A stretch of DNA of 64,000 nt from Desulfotruncus arcticus DSM 17038 (GTDB lineage Bacteria > Bacillota > Desulfotomaculia > Desulfotomaculales > Desulfallaceae): assembly GCF_900113335.1 (NCBI RefSeq), contig NZ_FOOX01000005.1:1-64000 (forward strand), given 5' to 3'. The notes below the pieces were generated by a model. It was given only the letters and a program-made list of their open reading frames with translations. It did no database searches and had not been told where the DNA came from. Position numbers and translations under genes: made by a program. Positions within the stretch are counted from its first letter, which is position 1. Each line of letters begins with the position of its first letter. Positions 60,103-64,000 of the stretch are shown piece after piece.

Positions 60103-60708
60103 ATGAAACCAGTTAACATAACAATATTTTCCGATTATGCCTGACCCTTTTGCTTTATCGGCAAAGGTATTGTCGAAAAGTTAAAGTCTGATTACACTAT
60201 CGTGGAAAAATGGATAGGTTTTGAGCTGCATCCTGAAACACCCGCAAGTGGGGTCAAGATCGCAGAATTGTTGCCTGAAATTGACCTTGATTTAATGAAC
60301 CGTAATTTAAATGCAAATGGTAATTCATACGGCGTTAGCTTCAAGCGCAATGATTTTCTGCCCAATACCAGGTTGGCCCTGGAAGCCAGTGAATTTGCAC
60401 GTGCCTATAATAAATTTACTGAATTTCATGACCGTACATTTAAAGCTTATTTTACTGAAGGACAGGATATAGGAAATATAATGGTACTTTTAAATTTAGC
60501 CCAGGAAATAGGTCTGGATAAAGCAAAATTAGAAGAAGATTTAAACAACCATACTTATGCTGAAGTAGTTGAACAGAACCGTACCGCAGCTGTAAAAAAT
60601 AATGTCACAGCTATACCAACCTTTATAATAGCAGATAAAATTCGTATAACGGGGGCTAATCCATATAGCAGATTCCAAAAGGCTTTGGAGGAAATCATAA
60701 AACCATAA
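60103..60708 (+). CDS. DsbA/FrnE-family thiol oxidoreductase, selenoprotein (UGA = Sec14)
   Basis: A 201-residue protein of the DsbA-like FrnE subfamily if the in-frame TGA at 60142-60144 is read as selenocysteine. The start MKPVNITIFSDYA is followed by Sec14-Pro-Phe-Cys17 and FIGKG, where relatives have Cys-Pro-x-Cys. The rest fits: SFKRNDFLPNTRLALEASEFARAYNK, FHDRTFKAYFTEGQDI, and the cis-proline loop in TAIPTFIIADKIRITGANPY. The ATG at 60103 has AAAAGGGGCCACTAAG before it. Without read-through, the usable frame would begin at the non-ATG codon 60202 and lack the active site, which argues for real decoding. No sel genes are in the window. Confidence 0.88.
60142..60167 (+). promoter_or_regulatory. 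UGA codon with bacterial SECIS-like hairpin
   Basis: Directly after TGA, CCTTT (60046+100 = 60146-60150) pairs with AAAGG (60163-60167). A single bulged T (60151) then separates this from a GC/GC pair (60152-60153 with 60161-60162) closing a 7-nt loop TTTATCG. A short stem with a bulged U near the apical loop, within about 20 nt of the UGA, is the layout of bacterial SECIS elements that bind SelB. Confidence 0.75.
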
Positions 60709-60744
60709 ACAAGTATTAATACTAAAAAGTACTTTAAAAAAAGC

Positions 60745-60780
60745 AAAATAAAACCCAAAGGTTTACTTGGGTTTTATTTT
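60745..60780. terminator. Bidirectional terminator
   Basis: AAAATAAAACCCA (60745-60757) pairs perfectly with TGGGTTTTATTTT (60768-60780). It separates the selenoprotein gene from the convergent gamma-glutamyltransferase gene. Confidence 0.88.
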
Positions 60781-60842
60781 CGTCTAAAAACAATCTGGCT
60801 GGTTGAGGGATGGTCCCTTAGTGAAGCAGGAGCGATGAGCTT

Positions 60843-62453
60843 CTACCAGGCGGCAATAGCACCGTCAGTTCGAGGTTCGGTGCCGCCGGCAAGCACACCG
60901 TTCTCCTGCCGCCAGATGATCTGGCCGCGGCCAAAACCACCGGAATCCAGGGCCCACTGGATATTGTGGCCCCGTCGCGCAAGCCCCTGGGCGATGTGCG
61001 GGGGTAGGCTGTGTTCTAAGGAAACGGTCTTCCCCTGGTCCCACAGCCAGCGGGGCGCATCAAGGGCAGCCTGTGGGTTCAACCCGAAATCCACCGTGTT
61101 CATAATGACTTGGACGTGGCCCTGAGGCTGCATGAACCCGCCCATGACACCGAAGGGCCCAATGGCCCGTTCCCCGCGCGTCAGAAAACCGGGGATGATG
61201 GTGTGATATGTACGTTTTCCCGGTTCCAACCTGTTATCGTGTTCAGGGTCCAGGGAAAAGTTGTGCCCGCGATTCTGGAGGCTGATCCCCGTTTCCGGAA
61301 TGACGATACCGGAACCAAAACCCATGTAGTTGCTTTGGATGAAGGACACCATGTTGCCCTCGCCATCAGCGGTGGCCAGGTAGACGGTGCCGCCTCTCGG
61401 CGGTGTGCCCGGCTCGGGCTCAAGGGCACGCTCACCGATTAGCAGGCGCCGCTTGGCTGCATAATCTTCAGAGAGCAAGTCCGCCACGGCAACGCTCATA
61501 TGGCGGGGGTCGGTAATGTATTTCTTGCCATCAGCAAAGGCGAGCTTCAGGGCCTCAATCTGCTTGTGGTAGGTGTCGAGGGCCTCCTTGGCAGTAAACT
61601 CAAAGCCTTTTAGGATATTGAGGGCGATGAGGGCCACCAGACCCTGCCCGTTGGGCGGGATCTCCCAGACGTCGTAGCCGCGGTAATTCACTGAAATGGG
61701 CTCTACCCAGTCCGGCCTGTAGGCCTCGAGGTCCGCCTTCCGGATGTATCCGCCATGCTTACGTGAAAAGGCATCGATGCGGTCCGCGAGTTCGCCTTGG
61801 TAGAAGGCGGCACCATTCGTCTCACCGATTAGCCGGAGGGTTCTGGCATGGCCCGGCGAGCGCCACAGCTCTCCCACCTGCGGGGGATTGCCGCCCGGGG
61901 CGAAGGTGTAAAACCAGCCCTCAAACTCATCCCCCTTGAGGACGGTGCGATAATACTGAAACGCCTGGCTCCAGGCGGTGGCCAGCACCGGCGAGAGGGG
62001 GTAGCCCTTCTCCGCATACTCCGCCGCCGGCTCAAGGGCATCGCTAAGCTTAACCCTACCAAATCGCTCCGACAGCGCCACCCAGGCCCCAGGTGCACCC
62101 GGCACATTTACGGGAGCCAGCCCGTACCGCGGCATCTCGTCGTGCCCGGCAGCCCGGAGTGTCTCAATGGAAATCCCCTGAGGCGCTGGGCCGCTCGAGT
62201 TCAATCCGTACAGCCTTCCACCCGTCCAGACCAGGGCAAAGGCATCGCTCCCTATCCCGTTCGAGGTCGGCTCAACAACCGTCAGGCAGGCCGCGGCGGC
62301 AACGGCGGCATCAATGGCGTTACCACCCCGTCGCAGAACCTCCAGCCCTGCTCCGGCCGCCAGGGGTTGCGATGTGGCCACCATACCATTGCGGGCGTAC
62401 ATGACCATTCTTCTTGATCCATATGGGTACTCTAACGGATCATAATCCACCAA
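60843..62453 (-). CDS. Gamma-glutamyltransferase family protein
   Basis: A 536-residue Ntn-hydrolase precursor. MVATSQPLAAGAGLEVLRRGGNAIDAAVAAAACLTVVEPTSNGIGSDAFALVW is the family N-terminal region. The autocleavage/catalytic Thr lies in GGTVYLATADGEGNMVS, which aligns with the TTHYSVVDKDGNAV block of E. coli Ggt. FGVMGGFMQPQGHVQVIMN is conserved in the small subunit. No signal peptide is seen, so it is probably cytosolic, acting on gamma-glutamyl compounds or amides. GTG start behind GGAGGGGGAT. It is markedly more GC-rich than both neighbours, suggesting acquisition. Confidence 0.9.
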   Translation of the reverse strand: MVDYDPLEYPYGSRRMVMYARNGMVATSQPLAAGAGLEVLRRGGNAIDAAVAAAACLTVVEPTSNGIGSDAFALVWTGGRLYGLNSSGPAPQGISIETLRAAGHDEMPRYGLAPVNVPGAPGAWVALSERFGRVKLSDALEPAAEYAEKGYPLSPVLATAWSQAFQYYRTVLKGDEFEGWFYTFAPGGNPPQVGELWRSPGHARTLRLIGETNGAAFYQGELADRIDAFSRKHGGYIRKADLEAYRPDWVEPISVNYRGYDVWEIPPNGQGLVALIALNILKGFEFTAKEALDTYHKQIEALKLAFADGKKYITDPRHMSVAVADLLSEDYAAKRRLLIGERALEPEPGTPPRGGTVYLATADGEGNMVSFIQSNYMGFGSGIVIPETGISLQNRGHNFSLDPEHDNRLEPGKRTYHTIIPGFLTRGERAIGPFGVMGGFMQPQGHVQVIMNTVDFGLNPQAALDAPRWLWDQGKTVSLEHSLPPHIAQGLARRGHNIQWALDSGGFGRGQIIWRQENGVLAGGTEPRTDGAIAAW

Positions 62454-62756
62454 GAAGTATCCCCCTCCAATTGTCTAATTATTAATGATTACATTTTGCT
62501 TTTGATCCTTTAGAAAAAACAAGGACGCCTTGATCTCTGGCTCAGCCACCGAGAAACCCTCGACTAGGTTATTGAACAATAATCTGCATAAGTCGGCTAC
62601 AATTTAACGATAATATACGAGCAAGTATTATGCAATACCTGCCAGACAACAGCCACCAGGCTTGCACAACCTAAACAGAGCCATATGGCAAAGTAAGGTT
62701 CTGGTGCTGACAGTACAATAAACCAGGGCTGTTTAGCGCAGGCGTCAGCTGGAGAC

Positions 62757-62858
62757 TCTTGACATCAGAGCCGCCGGGTAATAATTATCCTGACTGTTAG
62801 TGAGATCATAATCCTGAACAGCAAAACAGTCCGGTAAACTCGCGCTCTGATGTCAAGG
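62757..62858. repeat. 102-bp palindromic element
   Basis: CTTGACATCAGAGC (62758-62771) pairs perfectly with GCTCTGATGTCAAG (62844-62857). Inside, CCGG/CCGG and CTGTT/AACAG can pair further, giving a branched fold. The right arm and its flank share ATGTCAAGGGCG with the right arm of the palindrome nested in the IS (24187-24198). Confidence 0.7.
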
Positions 62859-62932
62859 GCGGCCCGCCTCCCTCCTCCCAAAAAAGGTCGGAGTTTACAT
62901 AATATCTATTATCGGAAGTTAAATTTTAAAAG

Positions 62933-62966
62933 GATATGGGTGCAAGCAGCTGCCTGCACCCATATC
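62933..62966 (-). terminator. Terminator of the carboxyltransferase gene
   Basis: GATATGGGTGCA (62933-62944) pairs with TGCACCCATATC (62955-62966). On the minus strand the stem is followed by CTTTT. Confidence 0.85.
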
Positions 62967-62993
62967 TTAAAATACCCTTCTATTATTATTCTA

Positions 62994-64000
62994 TTATTCC
63001 TTACCGTTGCGAGCTTCGAAAAATGCTTTGGCAACCTGCGGGAATATTGCCATTGAAACAACATCTTCTTCCTGGCGCTTGTATGGTTCGCACTCTTCCC
63101 GGGCTTTGGGAAGTTCAGGTTCGATTAAATCAGCCGGACGGCAGTCAATTGGTTGTTCATTGCCGATAATCTTCTTTCTGATTTCTTCGTTAACTGGTGC
63201 CGGAGGACGCCCATAATACCCGCGCATGTAATTCTTAACTTCGTCAGTCGCTATCATATACCGCTGTCCAAGAACCACGTTTAAAGCGGCTTGAGAACCG
63301 ACAATCTGGCTGGATGGAGTAACCAGCGGGGGATACCCGAAATCCTCCCTGACCCTGGGTACTTCAGCTAATACTTCCGGTAGCTTATGCAGGGCATTTT
63401 GCTCTTTTAACTGGGAAATAAAGTTGGAAATCATGCCGCCTGGAATTTGGTAGGTCAATACGTTAGTATCCGGACTGCAGCTGGCGTTATCAAAATCAGC
63501 ATAATCTGCACGTACTTCTTTAAAGTACTTTGAAATCTCGGTTAGCAATTCAAGATCTAAACCAGTGTCATACGGAGTATCTTTAAGAGCAGCAACCATG
63601 CTTTCAGTGGCAGGCTGGGAACTCTGTAAAGCCATTGAAGATACAGCGCAATCCAACACGTCTACGCCGGCCTCTACCGCCTTCAAATAGGTCATGGAGG
63701 CCATGCCGCTGGTGTAATGGCAGTGTAATTGCACCATAAGTCCCAGGTTTTCTTTCCAACCCTTAATAATTTCATAGGCAGGCGTGGGTGCCAGTATTCC
63801 TGCCATGTCTTTAAGACAAAGTGAATCAACACCCAATTCCTTCAATTCTTTGCCCATGCGCATATAAAAATCATAGTCATGAACCGGGCTTATTGTATAA
63901 ACAACAGTCCCTTGGGCGTGTGCCCCTTCCCGCTTAACATACTCAATAGCTTTTTCCATATTTCTAACATCGTTCAGCGCGTCAAAAATACGGAAGATAT
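62994..64000 (-). CDS. Pyruvate carboxylase subunit B / oxaloacetate decarboxylase alpha-type carboxyltransferase (partial)
   Basis: The 3' part of a carboxyltransferase gene; the frame stays open to the window edge at 64000 (IFRIFDALNDVRNMEKAIEYV), so the start lies outside. YTISPVHDYDFYMRMGKELKELGVDSLCLKDMAGILAP and VQLHCHYTSGMASMTYLKAVEAGVDVLDCAVSSMALQSSQPATE hold the metal ligands and carboxybiotin-site Lys-Asp motif of the family. The protein ends in VAKAFFEARNGKE without a biotinyl domain, so biotin carrier function must be on another protein. It makes or uses oxaloacetate, feeding anaplerosis or methylmalonyl-CoA pathways. Confidence 0.93.
   Translation of the reverse strand, partial: IFRIFDALNDVRNMEKAIEYVKREGAHAQGTVVYTISPVHDYDFYMRMGKELKELGVDSLCLKDMAGILAPTPAYEIIKGWKENLGLMVQLHCHYTSGMASMTYLKAVEAGVDVLDCAVSSMALQSSQPATESMVAALKDTPYDTGLDLELLTEISKYFKEVRADYADFDNASCSPDTNVLTYQIPGGMISNFISQLKEQNALHKLPEVLAEVPRVREDFGYPPLVTPSSQIVGSQAALNVVLGQRYMIATDEVKNYMRGYYGRPPAPVNEEIRKKIIGNEQPIDCRPADLIEPELPKAREECEPYKRQEEDVVSMAIFPQVAKAFFEARNGKE

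Larger units (their letters stand above)
62454..62993. other. 540-bp intergenic region with palindromes
   Basis: No gene is supported between the GGT and carboxyltransferase genes. The left part (62454-62750) is mixed sequence with no clear motif. It holds a 14-bp inverted repeat element at 62757-62858 and a terminator at 62933-62966. It has no riboswitch consensus that could be recognised. Confidence 0.5.

Noticed and set aside
62580..62760. Cobalamin riboswitch in the region before the carboxyltransferase terminator
   Set aside because: A phrase resembling the B12 box (CCTGCC) occurs in isolation, but the other conserved blocks are missing and no downstream gene would be controlled.

Overview
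The window looks like a chromosomal segment of an anaerobic, spore-forming, low-to-mid-GC Firmicute of the Peptococcaceae / Desulfotomaculum-Pelotomaculum type. This is inferred from gene content, not from a search. The evidence includes a complete-looking corrin-ring (anaerobic, cobalt-early) cobalamin methyltransferase operon, SleB, SpoVB and SpoVM-like sporulation genes, a MeaB GTPase, a pyruvate-carboxylase/oxaloacetate-decarboxylase-type carboxyltransferase, a probable MetF tail, many TTG/GTG starts, strong GGAGG ribosome-binding sites, and a UGA-encoded selenoprotein.

Layout. 1-2.3 kb: MetF tail, a UPF0145 protein and DnaD/DnaC-like primosome genes. 2.3-9.8 kb: cbiD-E-T-L-F-G-H-J-X-C, mostly overlapping by 1-13 nt, taking sirohydrochlorin to cobyrinate; cbiH appears to start on ATT. 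10-13.2 kb: a LysM-SleB cortex hydrolase, a P-loop/Asp23 fusion, DUF3786 and CBM25-like proteins. 13.3 kb: tRNA-Pro(CGG). 13.6-22.6 kb: a visibly more GC-rich catabolic island with a LuxR-type regulator divergent from a TRAP transporter (DctPQM), a proline-racemase/hydroxyproline-epimerase family enzyme, a glycyl-radical activase and a glycyl radical enzyme whose active-site residues match trans-4-hydroxy-L-proline dehydratase (HypD). The island appears to import 4-hydroxyproline and dehydrate it to pyrroline-5-carboxylate.

22.7-27 kb: a cell-envelope type protein and a NAGPA-domain protein lie convergently, with an IS256-family element inserted exactly into the hairpin between them. The IS carries a second, nested 214-bp palindromic structured insert, and its transposase has lost the second catalytic Asp. 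27.2-28.8 kb: adenylate kinase and a methyltransferase. 29.1-33.7 kb: a full Liv-type ABC transporter (SBP-H-M-G-F). 34-46 kb: XRE regulator, thioredoxin reductase, MeaB, a DnaQ-DinG helicase, a 21-aa SpoVM-like peptide, small membrane proteins, TPR protein, FolE, YpmA-like, SurE and SpoVB-like flippase. 46.3-49.4 kb: an EF-G paralogue and tRNAs Gln, Lys and Trp.

49.5-60 kb: Ddl, a GalT/HIT-family protein, UPF0182, a hexanucleotide repeat ahead of a tiny membrane protein, alpha/beta hydrolase, phosphofructokinase, ComFB, radical SAM, glycosyltransferase and UPF0316. 60.1-60.7 kb: a DsbA/FrnE-family gene with an in-frame UGA at the first Cys of its CPFC motif and a SECIS-like hairpin behind it. 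60.8-62.5 kb: a GC-rich gamma-glutamyltransferase, probably acquired. 63-64 kb: a truncated carboxyltransferase gene.

Small intergenic hairpin families recur: a GCGC-stem/conserved-loop element (three copies), a GGGGACA-type REP hairpin and a GAGTCAG tract family. All GC and similarity statements are judged by eye; no search was run.
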